Of a stretch of DNA of 37,038 nt, positions 16,910 to 25,189 are shown in pieces. How positions within the stretch are numbered: position 1 is the first letter of the stretch; each line of letters begins with the position of its first letter. Source of the DNA: JAPOQD01 sp964620555. GTDB lineage: Bacteria > Pseudomonadota > Gammaproteobacteria > Pseudomonadales > Halieaceae. The translations under genes were made by a program, and so were the position numbers. The stretch covers positions 1 through 37,038 of the forward strand of contig CAZUGZ010000023.1 of assembly GCA_964620555.1 (NCBI GenBank), read 5' to 3'. A model generated the notes under the pieces. The model did not search any database, was not told where the DNA came from, and was given only the letters and a program-made list of their open reading frames with translations.

Positions 16910-17497
16910 TCACTTCGTCCAGTGACCCAGTTTGCCGACCTTGGTGGCGAGGTAGTGCCGATTGTGCGGGTTGTGCGGCGTGTTCAGGGCCAGCCGCTCC
17001 AGTACCGTGATTCCCAGCTCCTCCAGCGCCTCCACTTTGCGCGGGTTGTTGGTCAGCAGGCGCACGCTGCGGATGCCCACCCGCTCCAGCATGGGTTTGC
17101 ACATGGAGTAATCGCGCTGATCGGCGCCAAAGCCCAGCGCCTCGTTCGCCTCTACCGTATCGGCTCCAAGGTCCTGTAGCTGGTAGGCCTTGATCTTGTT
17201 GAGCAGGCCGATGCCACGGCCTTCCTGGCGCAGGTACAACAGCGCGCCGCGGCCTTCGGCCGAGATCAGTTTCATTGCTTCCTGCAGTTGGTTGCCGCAG
17301 TCGCAGCGCAGGCTGAACAGGGCGTCGCCGGTGAGGCATTCCGAATGCACCCGGGTCAGCACGGAGTGGCCGTCCGACAGGTCGCCGAGACAGAGCAGCA
17401 GGTGCTCCAACCCGTTGCCCGGGTCTTCGAAACCGTGCATTTCAAACTCGCCCCAGCGAGTGGGCAGACGCGAGGACTCTACGCGGTGTATCTGCAC
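16910..17497 (-). CDS. ribA: GTP cyclohydrolase II
   Basis: First committed step of riboflavin synthesis: GTP to diaminohydroxyphosphoribosylamino-pyrimidine, formate and pyrophosphate. 195 residues from GTG at 17495-17497, which aligns with the E. coli start (MQIHRVESSRLPTRWGEF versus MQLKRVAEAKLPTPWGDF); E. coli RibA has 196. The zinc-binding cysteines in SECLTGDALFSLRCDCG and the catalytic YLRQEGRGIGLLNKI are intact. Because RibBX upstream has a GCHII-like domain without these cysteines, this stand-alone enzyme must supply the activity. Confidence 0.96.
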   Translation of the reverse strand: MQIHRVESSRLPTRWGEFEMHGFEDPGNGLEHLLLCLGDLSDGHSVLTRVHSECLTGDALFSLRCDCGNQLQEAMKLISAEGRGALLYLRQEGRGIGLLNKIKAYQLQDLGADTVEANEALGFGADQRDYSMCKPMLERVGIRSVRLLTNNPRKVEALEELGITVLERLALNTPHNPHNRHYLATKVGKLGHWTK

Positions 17498-17608
17498 AAC
17501 AGCCAGTCTTTTCCAAGGGGCGCACAGTGTAGCAGGTGGCGAGCAGGATTTGCCCGCATTTTGTGGCAATCTTTCGCCGGGTGCGCCGAGGCGCCCGCCG
17601 CGGCCGGT

Positions 17609-18502
17609 TCAGCCCGGGAAATGCACATACCCGGGGCCACGCTCAGGGGTCGTTCCCGCCACCACTTCACCGATCCACACGCACTCGGCGGGCACCCGGG
17701 AAGCGACGCCGGCCGCCACCGTGAACAACAGTTCGTAGTCGTCGCCGCCGCCCAGCACCCAGTCCCTGACCCGTGGCCAGTCGTTCAGCTCGCGCAGTGC
17801 CGGCGACAGGGGCACGCGCTGTTCGTCGATGTCCAGCCGCACTCCGCTGGCCCGCCCGATGTGGGCGGCGTCCGCCAGCAGGCCATCGGATACATCGATG
17901 GCCGAACTGGCGAAATCCAGCAGTTGCCTCCCCAGTTGCAGGCGTGGCGTGGGGCGGTAAAAGCGCTCGAGCAGGTAGCCCTGGTGTTCGGCCGCACCCG
18001 GCCAGCGGCCCTCCAGCACACTCAGCGCCGCCGCTGCATCCCCCAGTGGGCCGCTGACGTAGACGCGGTCCCCGACCTCGGCGCCCCGCCGCTGCAGCAT
18101 GCGACCGGCGGGCACCGCGCCGAATACCGCTACGCTGATGGTGAGCGGCCCCCGGGTGGTATCGCCGCCGATCAATTCCACCCCGTTGTCCTCCAGGGCT
18201 TCCCGCAATCCCCGGGTAAAGCGCCGCAGCCAGTCGGCATCCCCCTCGGGCAGGGTCAGCGCCAGGGTGCAGGCCAGGGCCTGGGCACCCGTGGCGGCGA
18301 GGTCACTCAGTGCGGTCACCAGCGCCCGGTAGCCCACCTGCTCCGGGGGCGCCCCCCGATGGAAGTGGGTGTCTTCCACCAGCGTGTCGATGGAGGTGAC
18401 CATGCTCATGCCGGGCGGGATCTCCAGAACTGCGGAATCGTCCCCCAGTTTTGGAGAAAACGGGTAAAAGTACTGTTCCAGCAGGGAAAATTCGTCGCTC
18501 AT
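17609..18502 (-). CDS. thiL: Thiamine-monophosphate kinase
   Basis: Phosphorylates thiamine monophosphate to the active cofactor thiamine diphosphate. 297 residues, AIR-synthase/ThiL fold: GDDSAVLEIPPG near residue 20, TSIDTLVEDTHF, the conserved ALSDLAATGA and GGDTTRGPL, IDVSDGLLADAAHI and GGGDDYELLF, all diagnostic. It follows nusB by 18 bases. In many gammaproteobacteria pgpA comes next, but here the 111-base gap leads straight to ribA. Confidence 0.96.
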   Translation of the reverse strand: MSDEFSLLEQYFYPFSPKLGDDSAVLEIPPGMSMVTSIDTLVEDTHFHRGAPPEQVGYRALVTALSDLAATGAQALACTLALTLPEGDADWLRRFTRGLREALEDNGVELIGGDTTRGPLTISVAVFGAVPAGRMLQRRGAEVGDRVYVSGPLGDAAAALSVLEGRWPGAAEHQGYLLERFYRPTPRLQLGRQLLDFASSAIDVSDGLLADAAHIGRASGVRLDIDEQRVPLSPALRELNDWPRVRDWVLGGGDDYELLFTVAAGVASRVPAECVWIGEVVAGTTPERGPGYVHFPG

Positions 18503-18520
18503 GGGGTACCGGGGTGCTGC

Positions 18521-18982
18521 TCAGGAGGACCCTGGCGAATCGATTTCCAGCTTCCGTAGCTGGCGGGCGGCGGGGTCCAGCACCCCGTTGATAAACTTGT
18601 GACTATCCTGTGCACCAAATTTCTTGGCCAGAATTACCGCCTCGTTGATGACTACCTTGTAGGGGATATCGACGCGTTCCAGCAGTTCGAAGGTACCGAT
18701 GGCGAGCAGGGCCCGTTCCACCGCTCCCAGTTCGCTCACTTCCCGGCCCACCAGGAAGGGCCGGTAGCGGGACTCGATATCCTCCAGCCGGGCCGGCACC
18801 TGCTGCAGCAGCAGGTGAAAATACTGGCCGTCCACCTTGTCGAAGTCGTATTCCTCGCGGAACTGGTGTTCGATGTCGGCCGGGCTGCCGTCCGCCACCT
18901 GCCACTGATACAGCGCCTGCATGGCATAGTGGCGGGCCCGGTGGCGTCTGGCGGCCAGTCGCTGGCTGGGGTTGCCGCTCAA
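18521..18982 (-). CDS. nusB: Transcription antitermination factor NusB
   Basis: Binds BoxA RNA with NusE (S10) to promote rRNA transcription antitermination. 153 residues. The arginine-rich N-terminus RRHRARHYAMQALYQWQ and C-terminal VPYKVVINEAV-like IPYKVVINEAVILAKKFG and SHKFINGVLD match NusB. The start is TTG at 18980-18982, overlapping the ribH stop as TTGA. The only internal ATG (at MQALYQ) would delete the conserved RNA-binding arginines, so the rare TTG is the better start. A long in-frame extension upstream is antisense-like noise inside ribH. Confidence 0.94.
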   Translation of the reverse strand: MSGNPSQRLAARRHRARHYAMQALYQWQVADGSPADIEHQFREEYDFDKVDGQYFHLLLQQVPARLEDIESRYRPFLVGREVSELGAVERALLAIGTFELLERVDIPYKVVINEAVILAKKFGAQDSHKFINGVLDPAARQLRKLEIDSPGSS

Positions 18983-19452
18983 GGCGCGAGCTGCTCCAGC
19001 AGCGAAACCATTTCCAGCGCCGCCAGCGCCGCTTCCCGGCCCTTGTTCACCGGTCCGTCGCCGGAACGCTGCAGCGCCTGCTCCATGGTGTCGACGGTGA
19101 GCACCCCGAACGCAACCGGCAGGCCGTATTCGGTGCTGGTCCGGGCCAGGCCGCCGGCGCATTCCCCGGCGACGTAGTCGAAGTGCGGAGTGGCGCCGCG
19201 GATCACCGCACCCAGTGCGACGATCGCGTCGTAGCGGCCGGAGGCGGCGGCCGTTTTGCATACCAGGGGAATTTCAAAGGCGCCCGGCGCGTGGATTACG
19301 GTGATGGCGTCGTCACTGACCCCGTGCTCGCGCAGGGTATCCAGAGCGGCGCGCTGCAGTTGCCCGACGACCTCCTGGTACCAGCGGCCCACCACCACGG
19401 CAAAGCGCCCGCCACCGGCGTCCGGACTGCCTTCGATGGTCTTGATCGACAC
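18979..19452 (-). CDS. ribH: 6,7-dimethyl-8-ribityllumazine synthase
   Basis: Condenses the ribitylaminopyrimidine with dihydroxybutanone phosphate to lumazine, the penultimate riboflavin step; forms icosahedral or pentameric shells. 157 residues. Substrate-binding PGAFEIPLVCK, VALGAVIRGATPHFDYVAGE and the catalytic-region FGVLTVDTMEQA are intact. The GTG start at 19450-19452 follows the ribBX stop by one base (TGACGTG), indicating coupling. Its stop overlaps nusB. Confidence 0.97.
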   Translation of the reverse strand: MSIKTIEGSPDAGGGRFAVVVGRWYQEVVGQLQRAALDTLREHGVSDDAITVIHAPGAFEIPLVCKTAAASGRYDAIVALGAVIRGATPHFDYVAGECAGGLARTSTEYGLPVAFGVLTVDTMEQALQRSGDGPVNKGREAALAALEMVSLLEQLAP

Positions 19453-19453
19453 G

Positions 19454-20599
19454 TCAGTTTCCCTGTTGCTCCATGGGGTCCGGGCCATCGGGGCTGAGGT
19501 ATTCCACAACTTCCAGGTCGAACCCGGAAATGGCATTGTACTGGATTGGCGCACCCAGCAGGCGGATTTTACCCACCCCCAGGTCGCGCAGGATTTGAGA
19601 GCCCAGGCCCACGTTGATGTAGCTGCCCCTGCCACCCGCATCCGGCGCGGCCACCGGTACCCTGCCCAGGGCCAGGTCGGCGCTGTGCAGCAGGTCCGCG
19701 GCGGTTTCCTGGCGGGCCAGCAGCACGATCACTCCGCTGCCGGCGGCGGCGATGGTCTGCAGACAGCTCGCCAGGTCCCAACTGGGTAGATCCGGCACCT
19801 CGGCGACCAGCAGGTCGCGCATCGCCGCCGGTATGTGAACCCGCACCAGGGTGGGCTCGGCGGCCTCGATCCGGCCCTTGTGCAGCGCCAGGTGCACCTC
19901 TCCGGTGGTCTGCTCACGATAGGCGGTAAGCTGGAATTCACCATAACGGGTCTGCACCGGGCCCTCCCGCAGGCGGTGAACGGTGCGCTCGCTCATCAGC
20001 CGGAAATGTATCAGGTCGGCGATGGAGCCGATCTTGAACTGGTGTTGTTCGGCGAACGCCAGCAACTCGGAAGCGCTGGCCAGAGCGCCGTCGGCGCTGA
20101 GGACATCGGCGACCATCGCCGCCGGCAGCAGGCCCGCGAGGCGCACGTAATCCGCCGCCGCCTCCGTATGTCCGGCCCGGGTCAGTACCCCGCCGGGCGC
20201 CGAAGTCAGTGGAAATACATGCCCCGGCTGAACGATGTCGTCGGCCACCGCGGTGGGGCTGGTCGCCGTCTGAATGGTGTGCGCCCGGTCGGCGGCGGAA
20301 ATGCCGGTGGAGATGCCTTCGCGGGCTTCGATGGAAACCGTGAAGCTGGACTTCTCGCCGAAGGGGTTGTCGACCATCGGTGTCAATCCCAGCAGGCGGC
20401 AGCGTTCCTCGGTGAGGGTGAGGCAGACCAGGCCCCGGGCTTGCCGCGCCATGAAATTCACATCTTTGGCCTGCACGTGTTCGGCGGCCATGAGCAGCAC
20501 GCCGTGGTTGTGCTCCTTGTTCTGATCGTCGTCCAATACCACCACCATGCGGCCCTGACGGATCTCGGCGATGATTTCCTCGACCGGGTGCAGTTGCAT
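19454..20599 (-). CDS. RibBX: dihydroxybutanone-phosphate synthase-like protein with GTP-cyclohydrolase-II-like domain, both active sites altered
   Basis: 381 residues. N-terminal RibB domain (1-200): FTVSIEAREGISTGISAADR, PGHVFPLTSAPGGVLTRAGHTEA and IADLIHFR are normal, but the acidic loop normally read as DDEDRENEGDL is here DDDQNKEHNHGVLL (residues 23-36, bases about 20492-20533), two residues longer and without the catalytic Arg-Glu-Asn-Glu-Gly-Asp. The later conserved CE(I/L)xxxDGTMAR is also changed to ADVLSADGALAS. The C-terminal domain (about 203-381) resembles GTP cyclohydrolase II but has none of the zinc cysteines, as known for proteobacterial RibBX. The ATG shares one base with the ribE stop. 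Activity is therefore uncertain. Confidence 0.9.
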   Translation of the reverse strand: MQLHPVEEIIAEIRQGRMVVVLDDDQNKEHNHGVLLMAAEHVQAKDVNFMARQARGLVCLTLTEERCRLLGLTPMVDNPFGEKSSFTVSIEAREGISTGISAADRAHTIQTATSPTAVADDIVQPGHVFPLTSAPGGVLTRAGHTEAAADYVRLAGLLPAAMVADVLSADGALASASELLAFAEQHQFKIGSIADLIHFRLMSERTVHRLREGPVQTRYGEFQLTAYREQTTGEVHLALHKGRIEAAEPTLVRVHIPAAMRDLLVAEVPDLPSWDLASCLQTIAAAGSGVIVLLARQETAADLLHSADLALGRVPVAAPDAGGRGSYINVGLGSQILRDLGVGKIRLLGAPIQYNAISGFDLEVVEYLSPDGPDPMEQQGN

Positions 20600-21255
20600 C
20601 AGTCGGGCCCCCGTGCGCCGGGAAAATCTGCTTCCCCAGGCGCTGCCCGGGGGTCGGCGGCAGTCGGCCCCAGCAGCAGTCGCTCCAGGTAGCGGGCAAT
20701 CACGTCCACTTCCAGGTTGACCCGGCTGCCCACCCGGTAGGAGGAAAATATGGTCTGCGCCAGCGTGTGGGGAACGATGTTCATCTCGAACTCGCTGCCG
20801 TGCACCGCGTTGATGGTCAGACTGACGCCATCGATGCACACCGAACCCTTGCGAGCCAGGTAGCGGGCCAGTCGGTCCGGGGCCCGCATTCGCCAGCGGC
20901 TGCTGCGCGCGTCGCTGCGATGTGACACCACGCTGGCCACGCCGTCCACGTGGCCGCTGACGATGTGGCCGCCCAAAGCCGAATGGGGGGTGAGTGCGGT
21001 TTCCAGGTTGACCGGGGCCCCGGGTTCCAGCTCGCCCAGGGTAGAGCAGTCGAGCGTCTCCCGCGACACGTCGCAGACGAAGCCGTCGGCGCGCAGTTCC
21101 GCCGCCGTCAGGCACACGCCGTTGGTGCAGATGGAATCCCCGGCAGTCAGGGTGGCGAGGTCCAGCTTGCCGCTGTCGATGCGCAGCCGCAAATCCCCTT
21201 GGCCGGTTTCGATGTCGGCCACGGTGCCCACCGCCTGAACGATGCCAGTAAACAT
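20599..21255 (-). CDS. ribE: Riboflavin synthase, alpha subunit
   Basis: Dismutates two lumazines to riboflavin plus the aminopyrimidine. 218 residues with the duplicated beta-barrel: N-terminal MFTGIVQAVGTV, repeat-1 substrate motif SICTNGVCLT, repeat-2 GSVCIDGVSLTIN, and GHIVSGHVDGV between. The ATG at 21253-21255 gives the universal MFTGI start. It lies 4 bases after the ribD stop, and its stop overlaps the ribBX ATG by one base. Also called ribC in some genomes. Confidence 0.97.
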   Translation of the reverse strand: MFTGIVQAVGTVADIETGQGDLRLRIDSGKLDLATLTAGDSICTNGVCLTAAELRADGFVCDVSRETLDCSTLGELEPGAPVNLETALTPHSALGGHIVSGHVDGVASVVSHRSDARSSRWRMRAPDRLARYLARKGSVCIDGVSLTINAVHGSEFEMNIVPHTLAQTIFSSYRVGSRVNLEVDVIARYLERLLLGPTAADPRAAPGEADFPGARGPD

Positions 21256-21259
21256 TCGG

Positions 21260-22360
21260 CTAGCGCTCGATTTCCAGGATGTGGCGAAAATCATCGCCGA
21301 CCCGGCACCACTCGAGTACCCGCAGTTGTCGTTTTTCCGCCAGTTCCCGCAGCGGCAGCTCCACCAGTGGGCGGGCTTCGCTGCCCAGCAGCAGCGGGGC
21401 CTGGTAGAGCACGATTTCGTCGACCAGGTGCGCCTGCAAAAAGGCCCCGGCCAGGCGCGGGCCGCATTCCAGCAGAATGTCGTTGCACTCCCGCTGCGCC
21501 AGTGCCTGCACCAGCGCCGCCAGGTCTACCCGTCGCCGCGTTTCGGCCAGCGCCAGCAACTCCGCGTTGGCGTCCAGCAAGGCCGGCGCCCGCGGTGGGT
21601 CCTGGTCCCGCACGTGGGCGATCAGGGTGTGGCCCTGCTGGCGCAGGATGCCGGCGTCGGGCGGGGTGCGCAGCGCGGAATCGGCGATCACCCGCAACGG
21701 TTGCCGGGGAATGTCCAGGCTGGGGTCGCGCACGGTCAGGGCGGGGTCGTCGTGAATGACCGTGTCGACGCCGGTGACGATGGCGTCACTGCGGGCGCGC
21801 CAGCGCTGTACGTCGGCCCGGGCGGCGGGCCCGGTGATCCACTGGCTCTCGCCGCTGGCCATGGCGCCGCGCCCGTCCAGGCTGCCGGCCAGTTTGAGCC
21901 GGACTCTCGGTTTGCCGGTCTGCATGCGCTGGAAGAAACCGGTGTTGAGCCGGCGGGCGTCGCATTCCAGCAGACCTTCCCGCACCGTCACTCCGGCTTG
22001 GCGCAACAGTGCCAGACCCTTCCCCGACACCAGTGGATTGGGGTCACGCATGGCGACCGTGACGCTGGCAATGCCGGCTTCGATCAGGACCTGGGCACAG
22101 GGGCCGGTCCGGCCCTGGTGGCTGCACGGCTCCAGGCTCACGTAGGCGCTGGCGCCGCGGGAATCGGGACAGTTTTGCAGGGCCTCGATTTCGGCGTGGT
22201 TGCCGCCGGCGGCCTGGGTTCGACCCTCGCCCACCACCTGCCCGGCGCGCACCAGCACACATCCCACCGCCGGATTGGGGCGGCTGCAGAAGATACTGCG
22301 GCGGGCCAGTTCCAGCGCCCGCGCCATCATCTGCTCATCAAAGGCAGCAAACTCAGGCAT
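21260..22360 (-). CDS. ribD: Bifunctional riboflavin deaminase/reductase RibD
   Basis: Deaminates and then reduces the GTP-cyclohydrolase product. 366 residues. N-terminal zinc deaminase: NHAEIEAL and SLEPCSHQGRTGPC supply the His/Glu and two Cys ligands (usual motif HAEVxAL...PCxHxGRTPPC). C-terminal DHFR-like reductase: KPRVRLKLAGSLDGRGA, SGESQWITG, SDAIVTGVDTVIHDDPALTVR. It starts 6 bases after nrdR stops. Confidence 0.97.
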   Translation of the reverse strand: MPEFAAFDEQMMARALELARRSIFCSRPNPAVGCVLVRAGQVVGEGRTQAAGGNHAEIEALQNCPDSRGASAYVSLEPCSHQGRTGPCAQVLIEAGIASVTVAMRDPNPLVSGKGLALLRQAGVTVREGLLECDARRLNTGFFQRMQTGKPRVRLKLAGSLDGRGAMASGESQWITGPAARADVQRWRARSDAIVTGVDTVIHDDPALTVRDPSLDIPRQPLRVIADSALRTPPDAGILRQQGHTLIAHVRDQDPPRAPALLDANAELLALAETRRRVDLAALVQALAQRECNDILLECGPRLAGAFLQAHLVDEIVLYQAPLLLGSEARPLVELPLRELAEKRQLRVLEWCRVGDDFRHILEIER

Positions 22361-22366
22361 AGGCGG

Positions 22367-22885
22367 CTACTCTGGGTCCGCGACTGGCACGGGAGCCCCG
22401 CCTGGGTCCCCGGCGGGGCTCTCCCGCGGCCGCGGACTGGATTGCAGCCGTTCGATCGCTTCGCGGAATTCACTCAGGTCCTGAAAGCTGCGATAGACCG
22501 AGGCAAAGCGCACGTAGGCCACCTCATCCAGTTCCTGCAGCGCCTGCATCACCAGTTCGCCCACCACCCGCGACCCGATTTCGCGCTCGCCGGTGGCCCG
22601 CAGATGATGCATGATTCCGGCGATGGCGGTTTCGATCTGGTCGGCGCTCACCGGGCGCTTTTCCAGTGCCCGCAGCATCCCGGCGCGCATTTTCTCTTCG
22701 TCGAAGGGTTCGCGGACGCCGTTCTGCTTGATCAGCTTGGGCATCAGCAATTCGGCGCTTTCGTAGGTGGAGAAGCGTTCGGAACATTGCGAACACTGGC
22801 GCCGGCGCCGAATCTGAACGCCATTGGCGACCAGGCGGGAATCGACCACCTTGGTGTCTTCAGCCTTGCAAAAGGGGCAATGCAC
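22367..22885 (-). CDS. nrdR: Transcriptional repressor NrdR
   Basis: ATP-cone, zinc-ribbon repressor of ribonucleotide reductase genes. 172 residues. Zinc ribbon MHCPFC...RRRQCSQCSERFSTYE, then the ATP-cone with PFDEEKMRAGMLRALEKRPV. The start is GTG (22883-22885). The C-terminus carries a Pro/Gly-rich tail (SSPRPRESPAGDPGG...) beyond the usual end. Its place at the head of ribD is the common gammaproteobacterial arrangement. Confidence 0.97.
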   Translation of the reverse strand: MHCPFCKAEDTKVVDSRLVANGVQIRRRRQCSQCSERFSTYESAELLMPKLIKQNGVREPFDEEKMRAGMLRALEKRPVSADQIETAIAGIMHHLRATGEREIGSRVVGELVMQALQELDEVAYVRFASVYRSFQDLSEFREAIERLQSSPRPRESPAGDPGGAPVPVADPE

Positions 22886-22930
22886 GGCTCGCTACCTGCT
22901 CGTCGTCGGGATGTCTCCAGGACCCCGAAG

Positions 22931-22947
22931 TCTACCACGACGGTAGA
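22931..22947. other. Perfect inverted repeat between glyA and nrdR
   Basis: TCTACC and GGTAGA (6 bp each) around a 5-base loop, in the 88-base gap between glyA and nrdR. On the plus strand a run of T follows it directly, but no gene on that strand would use a terminator here. It does not match the NrdR box. It could be an operator or an mRNA hairpin ahead of nrdR. Confidence 0.35.
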
Positions 22948-22973
22948 TTTTTCGGCGTCGGAACGCCCGCGTC

Positions 22974-24269
22974 TCAGGCAGCGTTGCGGATCGGCCCCGA
23001 CTGCTGGGCCCGGGAGACCGGGAAGCGGGCGCAGATTTCCAGCACCCGGGCCTTCACCCGGGCAATGGTAGCCGCGGCATCGCCGCTTTCCAGGGCTTCC
23101 AGCACCTCGCAGATCCAGTGGGTGACCTCGATGGTTTCCGCTTCCGTGAAGCCCCTGGTGGTGATCGCCGGGGTGCCCAGGCGCAGGCCGGAGGTAACGA
23201 AGGGCGAACGCGGATCATTGGGTACCGCATTCTTGTTGACCGTGATATGGGCCGCGTCCAGTGCCTCGTCCGCTTCCTTGCCGGTGTAGTTCCTGCCGAT
23301 CAGGTTGACCAGCATCAGGTGGTTGTCGGTGCCCCCGGATACGATGTCGATGCCCCGCTGCTGAAAACTGCTGGCCATGGCGCGGGCATTGGCCACCACC
23401 TGTTGCTGGTAGCTCTTGAACTCCGGTTGCAGCGCTTCCCGAAAGGCCACCGCCTTGGCGGCAATGACGTGCATCAGCGGGCCACCCTGGCCACCGGGGA
23501 ATACCGCCGAGTTGAGTTTTTTCTCCAGTTCCGGGTTGGAGCGGGCCAGGATCAGGCCACCCCGCGGCCCGCGCAGGGTCTTGTGGGTGGTGGAGGTCAC
23601 CACGTCGGCAATGGGTACCGGGCTGGGGTAGAGCCCAGCCGCCACCAGACCGGCGACGTGGGCCATGTCCACCACCAGGTAGGCGCCGACGGCGTCGGCA
23701 ATGTCCCGAAAGCGTTGCCAGTCCATGACCCGGGAATAGGCGGAGAAGCCGGCCACGATCATCCGCGGGCGATGCTCCTCTGCCAGTGCCCCCACCTGGG
23801 CGTAGTCCACCTCGCCGGTGTTGGCGTCCAGCCCGTACTGAACGGCCCGGTACAGCTTGCCCGAAAAGTTGGGGGCGGCGCCGTGGGTGAGGTGGCCACC
23901 TTCGGCCAGGCTCATGCCGAGCAGGGTATCACCGGGCTGACACAGGGCCTGGTACACCGCGGCGTTGGCCTGGGAGCCGGAGTGGGGTTGGACATTGGCG
24001 TAGGCGGCGCCGAACAGTTCCCGGACCCGGTCCAGGGCCAGTTGCTCGGCGATATCCACGAAGTCGCAACCGGCGTAGTAACGCTTGCCGGGGTAACCTT
24101 CCGCATACTTGTTGGTCAGGCAGCTACCCTGGGCCGCCATCACCAGCGGGCTGGCGTAGTTTTCCGAGGCGATGAGTTCGAGATGGTCTTCCTGGCGCCG
24201 CTCCTCCTGCTGCAGCGCGGCCCAGATTTCCGGGTCAAAATCGGCAAGATCACGGGCGTCGAAGAACAT
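22974..24269 (-). CDS. glyA: Serine hydroxymethyltransferase
   Basis: PLP enzyme that interconverts serine and glycine, loading tetrahydrofolate with one-carbon units. 431 residues. Family landmarks: LIASENYASP, NKYAEGYPGKRYYAG, QPHSGSQAN, and the PLP lysine in TSTTHKTLRGPRGG; C-terminal PFVTSGLRLGTPA. The ATG at 24267-24269 gives MFFDARDLADFDPE; a longer in-frame extension is antisense shadow. A GTGGGG Shine-Dalgarno lies about 8 bases upstream. Confidence 0.97.
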   Translation of the reverse strand: MFFDARDLADFDPEIWAALQQEERRQEDHLELIASENYASPLVMAAQGSCLTNKYAEGYPGKRYYAGCDFVDIAEQLALDRVRELFGAAYANVQPHSGSQANAAVYQALCQPGDTLLGMSLAEGGHLTHGAAPNFSGKLYRAVQYGLDANTGEVDYAQVGALAEEHRPRMIVAGFSAYSRVMDWQRFRDIADAVGAYLVVDMAHVAGLVAAGLYPSPVPIADVVTSTTHKTLRGPRGGLILARSNPELEKKLNSAVFPGGQGGPLMHVIAAKAVAFREALQPEFKSYQQQVVANARAMASSFQQRGIDIVSGGTDNHLMLVNLIGRNYTGKEADEALDAAHITVNKNAVPNDPRSPFVTSGLRLGTPAITTRGFTEAETIEVTHWICEVLEALESGDAAATIARVKARVLEICARFPVSRAQQSGPIRNAA

Positions 24270-24364
24270 GAAAAAAACCCCACAGAAGGCAGCAAGAAAT
24301 GAGCCGCAGATTGTACCGGCAGCGGCTGCAATACACCATCGATTGCGCCAATAAAAGTCGATTG

Positions 24365-25138
24365 CTACAGAAGCTGGAAATCGTCCGCATCCAGGTGGAC
24401 GGGAAATTTGCGGCGGTAATTTTCCCTGGCAGCGGCGCTGAGGGCACACGAGAACAGGCCGTCGCCCTGTTCGCAGTGCAGCAGCAGCTCGCCATCGGCG
24501 GCCACCGCCATGCTGTCGCCGTGGTAGCGGATGTCGTTGCCGTCCAGGCCGACGCGGTTCAGGCCAATGCAGTAACTCTGGTTTTCTATGGCCCTGGCGA
24601 GCAGCAACTGCCGCCAGTGTGCGCTTCGCTTGGCGGGCCAGTTGGCGACGTAGAGCAGCACGTCGTAGTCGTCCCGGGCCCGGCTCCACACCGGGAACCG
24701 CAGGTCGTAGCAGATCAGGGGACAGAAGCGCCAGCCGCGCCAGTGGACCACCACCCGCTGCCGCCCCGCCGCGTAGCAATGCCGTTCATCGGATATGCGG
24801 AACAGGTGGCGTTTGTCGTAGCAGTCGACCTCGCCGTCGGGAGTCACCCACAACAGGCGGTTGAACACCCGGCCGCCGTCGCGCACCGGCAGCGAACCGG
24901 TGAGGGCCACGTCGTGCAGGGCTGCCTGCCGTTTCATCCACTGCTCGGTGGGGCCGCCCGGGTCTTCGGCAAGGGTCTGGGAATCCATGGAAAAGCCGGT
25001 GGTGAACATCTCCGGCAACACCGCCAGATCGGCTGCTGCAGGAAGGTCCTGCAGCAGTTCGGCGAAATGCTGCCGATTGCGCTGGGGCTGTTCCCAGTGC
25101 AGATCGGTCTGCAGCAGGCTGACATTCAGATCGCGCAC
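24365..25138 (-). CDS. Nitrilase-superfamily amidohydrolase (omega-amidase, YafV type)
   Basis: 257 residues. Glu-Lys-Cys triad visible: Glu43 in LAVLPEMFTTGF, Lys in CYDKRHLFRIS, Cys in PLICYDLRFPVWS. The PEMF...GFSM spacing and the RFPVW context match the YafV/Nit2 omega-amidase group, which hydrolyses alpha-ketoglutaramate and similar amides in glutamine transaminase and methionine-salvage side reactions. The start is GTG at 25136-25138. It lies downstream of yhhQ by 51 bases on the same strand. Confidence 0.88.
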   Translation of the reverse strand: MRDLNVSLLQTDLHWEQPQRNRQHFAELLQDLPAAADLAVLPEMFTTGFSMDSQTLAEDPGGPTEQWMKRQAALHDVALTGSLPVRDGGRVFNRLLWVTPDGEVDCYDKRHLFRISDERHCYAAGRQRVVVHWRGWRFCPLICYDLRFPVWSRARDDYDVLLYVANWPAKRSAHWRQLLLARAIENQSYCIGLNRVGLDGNDIRYHGDSMAVAADGELLLHCEQGDGLFSCALSAAARENYRRKFPVHLDADDFQLL

Positions 25139-25189
25139 AGAACCCCCGTAACCTGTCCCGGTTCCCTGGTACTCACGGTAGCCCGCATA

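Noticed and set aside
20599..22885. FMN (RFN) riboswitch in the riboflavin block
   Set aside because: Gaps between rib genes are only 1-6 bases and no RFN conserved segments were seen in the nrdR or ribA leaders.
22887..22898. 12-mer GCTCGCTACCTG shared in reverse complement with element A (26750-26761)
   Set aside because: The surrounding bases do not align with the rest of element A and no termini are nearby; probably coincidence.
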